Origin: Smithellaceae bacterium | GTDB lineage: Bacteria; Desulfobacterota; Syntrophia; Syntrophales; Smithellaceae | NCBI GenBank assembly: GCA_028701435.1 | Contig: JAQVQT010000015.1 | Coordinates: 1 to 18,624, forward strand | DNA: 18,624 nt | Reading direction: 5' to 3' | Part shown: piece after piece, positions 11,127 through 18,410 of the stretch | Layout of the letters: every line of letters begins with the position of its first letter | How positions within the stretch are numbered: position 1 is the first letter of the stretch | Position numbers and translations under genes: made by a program | The notes under the pieces: model-generated | Databases searched by the model: none | What the model was told of the DNA's origin: nothing | What the model saw: the letters and a program-made list of their open reading frames with translations, nothing else

Positions 11127-11675
11127 TTAATCCTTATCGCTGAAATAATTTGCGGAGAAGATATAAATTTCCGTTTCCTTGTCTTTCCATGCCTTATGGG
11201 GCAAACCCGCTTTGAAGCACGTCTCCCGAAGAAATGTTTCCCGGTCCCAGCCATACTCGGTCGCCACCTGCGGCAGAAGCAAACCGGAGTTATAGCCCCT
11301 GACGACGTACAGACCGTGCTTCCCCACCTCAATTTCATCAATGCCTTGAATCTTCTGCAGAGGGCTCAACACCGATATTTCAAAGCTCAAATCACGGATT
11401 TCCTCGCTCTTCACGGACGGAAAACGCGGATCATGAAAAGCCGCGGCGACCGCCATTTCCTGCACCGTTTCTCCCAGCGGTTTAACCGCCTTGATGTATC
11501 CGATGCAGCCGCGCAGATGCCCCCTTTTCTTCAAGGTGACAAACGCGCCCCTTTTCTCCTTGAGGATGGACAAATCCATCGATAGCCTGGGCAATTCGCG
11601 GTTTGCGACCTTGGCGATAATCGCCCTTTTGGCAATCTCCAAAAGCGTCTTTTTTTCCTGATCCGTCAGCTCCAT
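11127..11675 (-). CDS. AMMECR1-family protein (AmmeMemoRadiSam system protein A)
   Basis: 182-residue protein of the AMMECR1 family, found in archaea, bacteria and eukaryotes, whose biochemical role is not established. The signature LRGCIG lies at 54-59 with C57, the cysteine invariant in the family. Also typical are the AFHDPRFPSV segment at 79-88, LSFEISVLSPLQKI (96-109) and LLLPQVATEYGWDRETFL (132-149). Length fits the bacterial stand-alone form. The ATG at 11675 follows GAGG with 5 nt spacing, 15 nt after the MEMO-family gene, so the two are surely co-translated. Prokaryotic AMMECR1 and MEMO often occur with a radical SAM enzyme; none is in this window. Family certain, function unknown. 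Confidence 0.93.
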   Translation of the reverse strand: MELTDQEKKTLLEIAKRAIIAKVANRELPRLSMDLSILKEKRGAFVTLKKRGHLRGCIGYIKAVKPLGETVQEMAVAAAFHDPRFPSVKSEEIRDLSFEISVLSPLQKIQGIDEIEVGKHGLYVVRGYNSGLLLPQVATEYGWDRETFLRETCFKAGLPHKAWKDKETEIYIFSANYFSDKD

Positions 11676-11690
11676 ATGAACCTCTTTTTC

Positions 11691-12512
11691 TTATTGGTAA
11701 TAAACGGCTGAAGCATAGCCGACCACGGATTGACGATCCCCCGTCACTTCTCCGGAATGGGCGTACTTCAAAACGAGCGAGTGAGAAGCTCCCAGCTCTC
11801 TGGCGGCCAGCATGGCCACCGCCATCGGTCCTCCGCCGCAGGCCTCCGTACGGTCGCGCGCCAGATTCTCCAGAAGACCTTCAGCATCGCTGTCCCGCAT
11901 ATGCGTAAGCGCCACGCCATCGAGTGCTCTTGCTTCTTTATCCTCATGAAAATGCGACAGATCGCTGCTGGCGACAATCAGCAGGCGCCGGTCTTTGCCC
12001 GCCCGTACGATCGCCTCCGCCAGTTTTCGGCAGGTTGCGGCGTTCTGGTCCCCCATCACCAGCGGGACAAAGGAGAAGTCGCCCAGAGCAACCTGCAGGA
12101 AAGGAAGCTGAATTTCCAGGGAATGCTCCCCGGCGTGAGCCGTCGGAAAATCGACGAGAACCCCGCTGGAACGCTTCATTTCTCCTGCCAGTTTTTCATG
12201 GACCGGCACCCGGCCCAGGGGGGTTTCAAAAGCTCCGCCGCCCCAGACGGAAACACCCGGAAAAGCGACCCGGTGGGAGGGCCCGATCAAAACGACTCCT
12301 TCGTATTTTTTGCCCCGAACGAGCCCATAAGCGTAAGCCGCCACCTGACCGGAATACCGGTAACCGGCATGAGGCGCGATCAGGCCGACAACCTCTCCGG
12401 AAAGCTTCCGGTCAGGAACCTTTTGAAAATATCCGGCAATCTCCCGCCTTAAAACGGACGGATCGCCGGGATACCAGGAACCGGCAATGACGGATTTTCG
12501 CACATTGTCCAT
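11691..12512 (-). CDS. MEMO-family protein (AmmeMemoRadiSam system protein B)
   Basis: 273-residue member of the MEMO family, related in fold to class III extradiol (LigB-type) dioxygenases. The ATG at 12512 is chosen (MDNVRKSVIAGSWYPGDP); the frame runs up to 12569 but that extension overlaps the upstream gene and lacks family similarity. Residues matching the metal-binding set of human MEMO1 (H49, H81, C244) are H48 in IAPHAGYRYSG, H80 in GPSHR and C225 in EACGGGP; SSDLSHFH (182-189) is also conserved. It begins 10 nt after the cysteine synthase/CysRS fusion and ends 15 nt before AMMECR1. No enzymatic reaction is established for bacterial members; iron or copper binding is plausible from the ligand set. 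Confidence 0.93.
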   Translation of the reverse strand: MDNVRKSVIAGSWYPGDPSVLRREIAGYFQKVPDRKLSGEVVGLIAPHAGYRYSGQVAAYAYGLVRGKKYEGVVLIGPSHRVAFPGVSVWGGGAFETPLGRVPVHEKLAGEMKRSSGVLVDFPTAHAGEHSLEIQLPFLQVALGDFSFVPLVMGDQNAATCRKLAEAIVRAGKDRRLLIVASSDLSHFHEDKEARALDGVALTHMRDSDAEGLLENLARDRTEACGGGPMAVAMLAARELGASHSLVLKYAHSGEVTGDRQSVVGYASAVYYQ

Positions 12513-12522
12513 TCGCCTGCCT

Positions 12523-14844
12523 CTACTTGAAACGCCAGATCGTCCCCTGCTGACTGTCCAGAACGTCAACGCCGAGCCCGGCCAGCTCGTTTCTCAATGA
12601 ATCCGCTTCCTCCCAGCGGCCCGCTTGTCTGGCTGCTTCCCTTTTTCGAATCAGCTCGTTGATTGGCCGATCGTCAATTTGCTTTTTGAAATCAATAACT
12701 TGAAGAACGTCATTGATTTTTTGAAGCGCCTCGAGGATCTTGCGGGCGTCCTGCCTGCTGATGTTTCCCCCGGCCAAAGGCGCGTTGATTGCGCCGATAA
12801 ATTCAAAAAGCGCTGCCAGCGCGCCTGAGATGTTGAGGTCATCGTCAAGGGCCTGCTCAAAACCGTGGTTAAGGTCATAAATCAGCTGATCCACTTCCGG
12901 AAAATTCAAAGCGGTATTTCGGATCGTCTGCAACCGGGAAATAAACGTGTCCATTTTCTTGACGGTGTTTCTGGACATTTGCAGAGCATTCGTCGAATAG
13001 CTGATCGGCTTGCGGTAATTCATGCTCAGCAGAAAAAACCGGATATCCCGGCCGCCGTACCCGCTTTGCCTGAGATCATCCATCGTTACGGTATTATTCA
13101 ATGAGCGGGACATCTTTCGGCCGTCCACCAGGATCAGTTCAGCCCCGATCCAGTATTTTGCGCCGCTGTGTCCGGAACACGCCTTGTTGATCGCGATAAG
13201 ATTTTCGCAGTGGGGAAAGGTTTCATCCGCCCCGCTGATGTGGATGTCATAGGCCGCGCCCAGATATTTCCGGGAAATAGCGGCACATTCCAGATGCCAG
13301 CCCGGCCGGACATTGCCCCACTTCGTCCTGGAATAAATCCCCCTTTTCAGCTCTCCCAGACCGGCCCTTTTTAAAAGAGCAAAGTCCGCCGGAGAATCCT
13401 TTTCGTAATCATCGAGATCGACCGACCGGCCGGTCCGGGTTTTGGCCAGGTCGATATTGGACAGACTGCCGTAGTCTTCCAGTTTGGAGATGTCGAAATA
13501 AACGGAGTGCAGCTTCTCATAGGCGTATCCGCGATCGACCAGCTTTTCCACGATCTTGAGCGTGGCCTCAACATCTTCGGAGGCTTTCACGTAGATATTG
13601 TCCGGACGGATCTGTAAAAACCGGACATCCTCCAGAAAAATCCGCAAATATTTATCGGAATAATCCGCGAGATTCATGCCCGCCTTTTCCGACCCCCGGA
13701 TGGACTTGTCGCTGCAATCGACGATATCGACAACATGCTTGACGGCGAAGCCCTTGAAGGTCAGATAGCGGCACAGCAGGTCGGACACCACCAGACGCCG
13801 GTAATTTCCCAGATGAGGAGCGTCATGAACGGTCGGGCCGCAGGTGCGCAGCCGCACCTCCTCCGGTTTCAGCGGACGGAAAAGCGTTTTCCGGCGCCTG
13901 AGCGCGTTGTAAAAGCTGATCGTCGCCAGTTCTTCTTTGACCGTGAACAATTCCGTGCTCAGGTAGCGCTCTCCGCTGTCCGGAAAAATGACCACGATCG
14001 TCCCTTCTTCCCGTTGACGGGCTTTCTCGGCTGCGACAAACATGGCCGCGCCGGAACTCATGCCGGCGAGAATGCCTTCTTCGCGGGCCAGCCGGCGGGA
14101 CATTTCAAAAGCGTCTTCATCCAGGATATTCACCTTTTCATCCAGACGCTTCTTGTCATAGATTCCGGGGCGGTAGGACTCGCGCATATTTTTGAGGCCC
14201 TGGATCTTATGCTGCAGGTAAGGCTCGACGCCGATGATCTGAATGCGCGGATCGAGTTCCTTGAGCCTCTGCGAAATGCCCATCGCGGTGCCGGTGGTTC
14301 CGAGCGTGACCACCACCACGTCAATCCGGCCTTCCGTCTGTTCCCAGATTTCCTGCGCCGTCCCGAAATAATGGGCGGAGACGTTGTCGGGGTTGTTGAA
14401 TTGATCGGTGCCGAAATACTTTTCCGGATGCTCCCGAAGCATCCGGTAGGCGACCTCAATGGCGCCGTCCGTCCCCTGCGCCGCAGGTGTAAAGATCAGC
14501 TCGGCGCCCATCGCCCGCAGAATTTTTTTGCGTTCTTCGCTGGCCGCTTCGGACAGGGTCAGGCACAGCTTGTAGCCTTTCGCGGCGGCTACCATGGCCA
14601 GTCCGATGCCGGTATTGCCGCTGGTAGCCTCCAGAATCATCCTGCCGGGTTTCAGGTCGCCCCTTTTTTCAGCGTTTTCGATCATGCTGAGCGCGGTGCG
14701 GTCTTTAATGGACCCCCCGGGATTCGCGGACTCCAGCTTGGCCAGAATCGTGACTTTTTTATTCGGATTCAGCTTCGAGATTTCCACAAGAGGCGTGTTG
14801 CCGATGCGATCAATAATGCTTTTGTACGAGTTCATCATCACCAT
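12523..14844 (-). CDS. Fused cysteine synthase (CysM-like) / cysteinyl-tRNA synthetase
   Basis: 773 residues, two enzymes in one frame. Residues 1-310 are a PLP-dependent O-acetylserine sulfhydrylase nearest CysM: NPGGSIKDR with PLP lysine K47, TSGNTG at 74-79, phosphate-cup GTTGT at 182-186, PDSGERYLS at 288-296. Residues 311-773 are a full-length CysRS (about 460 residues, as in E. coli): CGPTV with C335, HLGN at 344-347 (HIGH), WHLEC with C520, KMSRS at 577-581 (KMSKS), and the C-terminal anticodon-binding segment ending LDSQQGTIWRFK. The inferred role is to make cysteine and load it on tRNA-Cys. Oddity: the zinc motif HHENE is HCENL (545-549), so the usual glutamate ligand is leucine. The start is ATG 14844 or ATG 14838; GGAG suits the latter better. 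It heads a unit with MEMO and AMMECR1. Confidence 0.93.
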   Translation of the reverse strand: MVMMNSYKSIIDRIGNTPLVEISKLNPNKKVTILAKLESANPGGSIKDRTALSMIENAEKRGDLKPGRMILEATSGNTGIGLAMVAAAKGYKLCLTLSEAASEERKKILRAMGAELIFTPAAQGTDGAIEVAYRMLREHPEKYFGTDQFNNPDNVSAHYFGTAQEIWEQTEGRIDVVVVTLGTTGTAMGISQRLKELDPRIQIIGVEPYLQHKIQGLKNMRESYRPGIYDKKRLDEKVNILDEDAFEMSRRLAREEGILAGMSSGAAMFVAAEKARQREEGTIVVIFPDSGERYLSTELFTVKEELATISFYNALRRRKTLFRPLKPEEVRLRTCGPTVHDAPHLGNYRRLVVSDLLCRYLTFKGFAVKHVVDIVDCSDKSIRGSEKAGMNLADYSDKYLRIFLEDVRFLQIRPDNIYVKASEDVEATLKIVEKLVDRGYAYEKLHSVYFDISKLEDYGSLSNIDLAKTRTGRSVDLDDYEKDSPADFALLKRAGLGELKRGIYSRTKWGNVRPGWHLECAAISRKYLGAAYDIHISGADETFPHCENLIAINKACSGHSGAKYWIGAELILVDGRKMSRSLNNTVTMDDLRQSGYGGRDIRFFLLSMNYRKPISYSTNALQMSRNTVKKMDTFISRLQTIRNTALNFPEVDQLIYDLNHGFEQALDDDLNISGALAALFEFIGAINAPLAGGNISRQDARKILEALQKINDVLQVIDFKKQIDDRPINELIRKREAARQAGRWEEADSLRNELAGLGVDVLDSQQGTIWRFK

Positions 14845-14934
14845 ACGCTCCGTTCGTCAATCCTTCATCATTCCTTTTCGAAACAAGGATTGCGCAGGCG
14901 CCTGAAAAAGTCATCCTGGAGTATCTATAACGGA

Positions 14935-15351
14935 TCAGCTGTCCATCTTGGGCAGAGGAATTTTTATAAACGAAACACCTTCTTCTTTCAGAACGGCTTC
15001 TTCCTGAGGCGTCGTTGTCCCCTTGATATTTCTTTTTTCTTCATCGCCGGCATGGATCTTCAGCGCAACTTCGGCAAATTTGTTTCCGACATCTTCAAAG
15101 TTGTTTTCAATGAACCGGCGCAACGACTGAAGAACCTGCCCCGGGGAAACGTTCTGATCCTCTTTGTTCCGGGGCGGTTTTGAATCCTTCCCCATAATCG
15201 TCAGGGAAGAAGGCGAAATTTCCACGCTGGAACTGTTGCAGACGGGACAGCAGACCAGACGCCCGGCGTTCTGTTCTATCCAGGCCTGGCGGTCTTTAAA
15301 CCAGCCTTCAAAGGTGTGGCCGTTTTCACATTTGATGTCGTAAATAATCAC
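14935..15351 (-). CDS. DUF1178 family zinc-ribbon protein
   Basis: 138-residue protein of unknown function, matching the DUF1178 family in its start (IIYDIKCENGHTFEGWF) and overall length. Likely metal-binding pairs are C8/H12 and C35/C38 (CCPVC), which suggests a zinc ribbon. The C-terminal half (VLQSLRRFIENNFEDVGNKF and EEAVLKEEGVSFIKIPLPK) is also as in the family. The start is GTG at 15351: the frame is open to 15477, but that extension overlaps tRNA-Pro on the other strand and has no family similarity. A GGAAAG lies about 10 nt upstream. A 90-nt gap separates it from the downstream fusion gene, so cotranscription is possible but not shown. Confidence 0.85.
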   Translation of the reverse strand: MIIYDIKCENGHTFEGWFKDRQAWIEQNAGRLVCCPVCNSSSVEISPSSLTIMGKDSKPPRNKEDQNVSPGQVLQSLRRFIENNFEDVGNKFAEVALKIHAGDEEKRNIKGTTTPQEEAVLKEEGVSFIKIPLPKMDS

Positions 15352-15408
15352 GGCTCGGGCGCTTTCCTTGCTACATGCGGTTAAAAATCCGTTGGAAATA
15401 AAAACATG

Positions 15409-15435
15409 TGGACATTTCGCGATAAATTTTATAAC
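15409..15435 (+). promoter_or_regulatory. Putative promoter of tRNA-Pro
   Basis: On the plus strand TGGACA (15409-15414) and TATAAC (15430-15435) each match 5 of 6 consensus bases, with a short 15-nt spacer. The -10 box lies 14 nt before the mature tRNA 5' end, a typical distance for a monocistronic tRNA gene. The short spacer lowers confidence. Confidence 0.5.
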
Positions 15436-15449
15436 GTCCCTTCCCGTGT

Positions 15450-15526
15450 CGGGATGTGGCCCAGCTTGGTAGGGCACTGCGTTCGGGACGCAGGAGTCGC
15501 GCGTTCAAATCGCGCCATCCCGACCA
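15450..15526 (+). tRNA. tRNA-Pro (CGG anticodon)
   Basis: A complete 77-nt cloverleaf, the only gene on the plus strand. The acceptor CGGGATG pairs with CATCCCG, the discriminator is A, and CCA is encoded. The anticodon loop TTCGGGA on a CTGCG/CGCAG stem gives CGG for proline. The T arm GCGCGTTCAAATCGCGC is perfect. A run of seven T follows directly (15527-15533), and with the acceptor stem it probably ends transcription. It faces pilC head-on with 6 nt between them. Confidence 0.97.
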
Positions 15527-15533
15527 TTTTTTT
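15527..15533 (+). terminator. T-run after tRNA-Pro
   Basis: Seven T residues directly follow the encoded CCA of tRNA-Pro. There is no separate hairpin; the GC-rich T arm and acceptor stem would have to serve as the stem. The last T overlaps the stop codon of pilC on the other strand. Plausible but unproven. Confidence 0.35.
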
Positions 15534-16741
15534 CAGCCCACGACGGATGCCATCTTGAAGATCGGCAGATACATGGCGATGATCATGCCGCCGCAAACCC
15601 CTCCCAGGAAAACCATCATAATCGGTTCGATCATCGCCGTCATGCCCTTGACCGCAGCGTCCACTTCGTCATCATAGAAATCGGCGATTTTGTTGAGCAT
15701 AATATCGAGCGCGCCGGTGGCTTCCCCCACCGCGATCATCTGCACCACCATCGGCGGAAACACGCCGGAGGCGGACAGAGGCTCGGCAATGGACTGGCCT
15801 TCGCTGATGGCCTGGCGCGTCTTCACCACGGCCGCCTCGATGACGACATTCCCGGCGGTTTTGCTGACGATATTCAATCCCTCCAGAATCGGCACGCCGG
15901 AGCTCATCATCGTGGCCAGCGTTCGCGTAAATTTGGCGACGGCGACTTTCCGGAGCACATTGCCGATCAGCGGCGCCTTGAGCAGCAGCGCATCAATCGT
16001 CCAGTGGCCTTTTTCCGTTTTGTAAAACATTTTCAGGCCGATCACAATCGCAGCAATGATGACCCCGAGGACCCACCAGTAATTCTGCATGAATTCGCTC
16101 ATGCCCACGACCACCGCCGTCGGACCGGGAAGCTCGCCGCCCATGTCCGCAAACATCTTCTGAAAGGTGGGAATGACTTTCAAAAGCAGCAGCGTCACCA
16201 CGCCGGCGGCAATGCACAACACGGTAATGGGATAGGTCATGGCGCTTTTGACGGCGGATTTGAGTTTCATCGCATTTTCCAGATACGCGGAAAGGCGCGC
16301 CAGAACGACGTCCAGAATACCGCCCGCTTCGCCGGCGGCGATCAGGTTGACAAACAGGTCGTCAAATACCTTCGGATGTTTTTTCAGCGCATCCGTCAGG
16401 CTGGTTCCCCCTTCGATATCCTCCTTGATCGTGCGGAGGATTTTGGCAAACGCCTTGTTCTCCTCCTGTTCGGCCAGAATGCCCAGACACTGAATCAGCG
16501 GCAAACCGGCGTCGATCATCGTGGAAAAAATCCGGCAGAAGACCACCACGTTTTTTTCTTCCACGCCCCCTTGAAGAAAGGGAATGTTTTCCAGAAGGTC
16601 TTTCGGCTTTTGCTTCACCGCAATGGATTTGAATCCCTGCCGTCTCAGCGCTGTGCGGACAGCCAGCTCATCGGCGACATCCATCTCGCCTTTTTTGACC
16701 TCGCCCTTTTTTGTCGTTCCTTCCCAAAGGAAAACCGGCAT
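15533..16741 (-). CDS. pilC: Type II secretion system F family protein / type IV pilus inner-membrane platform PilC
   Basis: 402-residue polytopic inner-membrane platform protein of type IV pilus or type II secretion machines, where it sits over the assembly ATPase. The N-terminus MPVFLWEGTTKKGEVKKGEM is typical of PilC. Two tandem GspF-type domains are seen (about 60-190 and 270-392), each with a GE motif (AAGEAGGILD at 135-144, AVGEATGALD at 337-346). Membrane segments lie near 172-190, 222-240 and 372-395. The ATG at 16741 follows AAGGAAG with 8 nt spacing. PilC is favoured over GspF by its N-terminus, but the two are hard to separate without the neighbours: no pilB, pilT or pilin gene is adjacent. 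It has its own promoter at 16792-16820. Confidence 0.9.
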   Translation of the reverse strand: MPVFLWEGTTKKGEVKKGEMDVADELAVRTALRRQGFKSIAVKQKPKDLLENIPFLQGGVEEKNVVVFCRIFSTMIDAGLPLIQCLGILAEQEENKAFAKILRTIKEDIEGGTSLTDALKKHPKVFDDLFVNLIAAGEAGGILDVVLARLSAYLENAMKLKSAVKSAMTYPITVLCIAAGVVTLLLLKVIPTFQKMFADMGGELPGPTAVVVGMSEFMQNYWWVLGVIIAAIVIGLKMFYKTEKGHWTIDALLLKAPLIGNVLRKVAVAKFTRTLATMMSSGVPILEGLNIVSKTAGNVVIEAAVVKTRQAISEGQSIAEPLSASGVFPPMVVQMIAVGEATGALDIMLNKIADFYDDEVDAAVKGMTAMIEPIMMVFLGGVCGGMIIAMYLPIFKMASVVG

Positions 16742-16791
16742 AGTTCAAACTTCCTTTCTTCTTGCTCAGGAGTCGTTTTTTTTATGGCTGC

Positions 16792-16820
16792 ATCATAAAC
16801 CATCTTCCATGCAGTTTCAA
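16792..16820 (-). promoter_or_regulatory. Sigma70-type promoter of pilC
   Basis: On the minus strand TTGAAA (16820-16815) and TATGAT (16797-16792) each match 5 of 6 consensus bases with an ideal 17-nt spacer. Transcription would start near 16785, giving a leader of about 45 nt. It lies in the 121-nt gap between rlmB and pilC, where I see no clear terminator. Confidence 0.7.
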
Positions 16821-16862
16821 CCGGTTAAATTCAGAAATCATTCCATCCTGACGCGTCTGCCT

Positions 16863-17618
16863 TCACGCCGGCAAACCGGAGGGTTTCACCACCCGCTGAA
16901 GCAGCATTTCGTATTGAATGATCCCCGCCGCCACAGCGACATTCAAAGAGTCAAAATTCCCCGCCATCGGAATCGAAATGAAAAAATCGCACTTCTTCCG
17001 GATCAGCGGCCGCAATCCTTTGGATTCGCTTCCCAAGACCAGGGCCGTAGGCGTGCCGAAATTCTGCTCCCGGAGGTTTTTTCCCCCGCGGGCATCCGCC
17101 CCGTAAATCCAGAACCCTCTGTTTTTCAGGTCATCGATGGTTCGGGACAAATTCGTCACGCGGGCAATGGGCAGGTGCTGGGCGCTGCCGGCCGAGGCCT
17201 TCATGACCGCGGGTGTGACGGACGCCGACCGATCGGTCGGAATCACGACGCCGTTGGCGCCCAGACAATAGGCGCTGCGGATCACCGATCCCAGATTTTG
17301 CGGATCCAAAATGCCGTCAAGAATCAAAACGAGATCCTGGGACAAGCGCGGGCTGCGGTTTTTCAACACGTCTTCCAGGTCGACGTAAGCGAAGGCATCG
17401 CGCAAACCGGCAATGCCCTGATGATCGGCCTGACCCGTCAAACCATCGAGACGTTGACGGGGCACCCATTCCACGGGGATGTTCTTTTGCCTCGCCTGGG
17501 CCAGAATTTCCTGAAGGGACGAACCGCTCCGGCCTTCGGCAATCATGATTTTTTTCAAAGGGGTCGTTTCCCGGGAAAGGAGAACCTTGATGGGATTGAC
17601 GCCGTAAACTGCCTCCAT
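16863..17618 (-). CDS. rlmB: 23S rRNA (guanosine-2'-O-)-methyltransferase RlmB (TrmH family)
   Basis: 251-residue SPOUT-class methyltransferase; E. coli RlmB methylates G2251 of 23S rRNA in the P-loop of the peptidyl transferase centre. The N-terminal substrate-binding domain starts YGVNPIKVLL. The three SPOUT motifs are intact: DPQNLGSVIRSA (105-116), LGSESKGLRPL (195-205) and IPMAGNFDSLNVAVAAGI (216-233), the last two forming the trefoil-knot SAM site. The ATG at 17618 follows GGAAGG about 6 nt upstream. It lies 30 nt after pyrF, so they are probably one transcript. Another TrmH-family specificity cannot be excluded, but the N-terminal domain and length favour RlmB. Confidence 0.92.
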   Translation of the reverse strand: MEAVYGVNPIKVLLSRETTPLKKIMIAEGRSGSSLQEILAQARQKNIPVEWVPRQRLDGLTGQADHQGIAGLRDAFAYVDLEDVLKNRSPRLSQDLVLILDGILDPQNLGSVIRSAYCLGANGVVIPTDRSASVTPAVMKASAGSAQHLPIARVTNLSRTIDDLKNRGFWIYGADARGGKNLREQNFGTPTALVLGSESKGLRPLIRKKCDFFISIPMAGNFDSLNVAVAAGIIQYEMLLQRVVKPSGLPA

Positions 17619-17648
17619 GCTCCGCCTTCCGTCTGCATAAAGATAGGG

Positions 17649-18410
17649 TCATGCGCCGCGGTTTCGGGCCGCCAGTCCGTCGGCAATCTCCCGGATGATC
17701 CGGCGGCAGGCCTCCAGGGGATCCTGCGCCTGCCGGATGGGTCTGCCCACCACAATGTAATCGGCGCCCGCTGAAATCGCTTCAAAGGCGCTTAGCGTTC
17801 TTTTTTGATCATCCGCAACTTTTTCATCGGATGCGCGGATCCCAGGCGTCACAATCAGAAAATCATCCCCCAAGATCCGCCTCAGCGCGGGAATATCCCG
17901 GGGCGATGCCACCACCCCCGACGCTCCGGCCTCACGGGCCATTTTGGCCAGATGCAGAACCAGATCGCCTGTCGTTTTTTCAAAACCGATTTCCGCCAAA
18001 TCCTGATCGTTCAAACTGGTCAGCACCGTCACGGCCAGCACGATGGGACCTTCGACACCCCGCTTTTCGGCGCAGGCGGCCGCAGCCTGGACGGTTTCCC
18101 GGATCATCCGGCTTCCGCCCGATGCGTGCACATTGAACATATTCACATTCAACGCCACGGCGGCTTCGCCTGCGCGGGCCACCGTGTTGGGAATATCGTG
18201 AAACTTGAGATCCAGAAACACCCGTCCGCCTTTTTGCAAAATGCGCTCCACAATGGCCGGTCCGGCGGCGGTGAACAATTCCTTGCCGACCTTGAACATG
18301 CCGACGCTGCCGGAAAGACGGTCAATCCAGGACGAAGCCTCTTCAATGCCCGGCGCATCCAGCGCAAAGATCAGCCGGTCTTCCGGCCGGCTACTCGAGG
18401 TATTCTTCAT
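17649..18410 (-). CDS. pyrF: Orotidine 5'-phosphate decarboxylase
   Basis: Last step of de novo UMP synthesis: decarboxylation of OMP to UMP in the cytoplasm. It has 253 residues, normal for the bacterial TIM-barrel form. The catalytic motif DLKFHDIPNT gives D67, K69 and D72; the phosphate-binding end has TPGIR (188-192) and VGRPI (221-225); the first strand reads LIFALDAPG. The start ATG at 18410 lies inside the 3' end of rpoZ (20-nt overlap), without a strong SD, which points to translational coupling. rlmB follows after 30 nt. Confidence 0.97.
   Translation of the reverse strand: MKNTSSSRPEDRLIFALDAPGIEEASSWIDRLSGSVGMFKVGKELFTAAGPAIVERILQKGGRVFLDLKFHDIPNTVARAGEAAVALNVNMFNVHASGGSRMIRETVQAAAACAEKRGVEGPIVLAVTVLTSLNDQDLAEIGFEKTTGDLVLHLAKMAREAGASGVVASPRDIPALRRILGDDFLIVTPGIRASDEKVADDQKRTLSAFEAISAGADYIVVGRPIRQAQDPLEACRRIIREIADGLAARNRGA

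Noticed and set aside
12513..12569. N-terminal extension of the MEMO-family gene
   Set aside because: It overlaps the 3' end of the fusion gene and encodes an unrelated Arg/Ser-rich stretch; ATG at 12512 gives the family start.
14895..14904. Perfect 10-bp palindrome CAGGCGCCTG followed by AAAAAG on the plus strand
   Set aside because: It has no room for a loop in the RNA and no T-run in the minus-strand direction, so it is not a terminator for DUF1178; a protein-binding site is possible but unsupported.
13735..15183. 482-codon plus-strand open frame across the fusion gene and DUF1178
   Set aside because: It crosses two well-supported minus-strand genes and has the same biased composition as the other shadows.
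15352..15477. N-terminal extension of the DUF1178 gene to 15477
   Set aside because: It overlaps tRNA-Pro on the other strand, and the conserved family start coincides with GTG at 15351.
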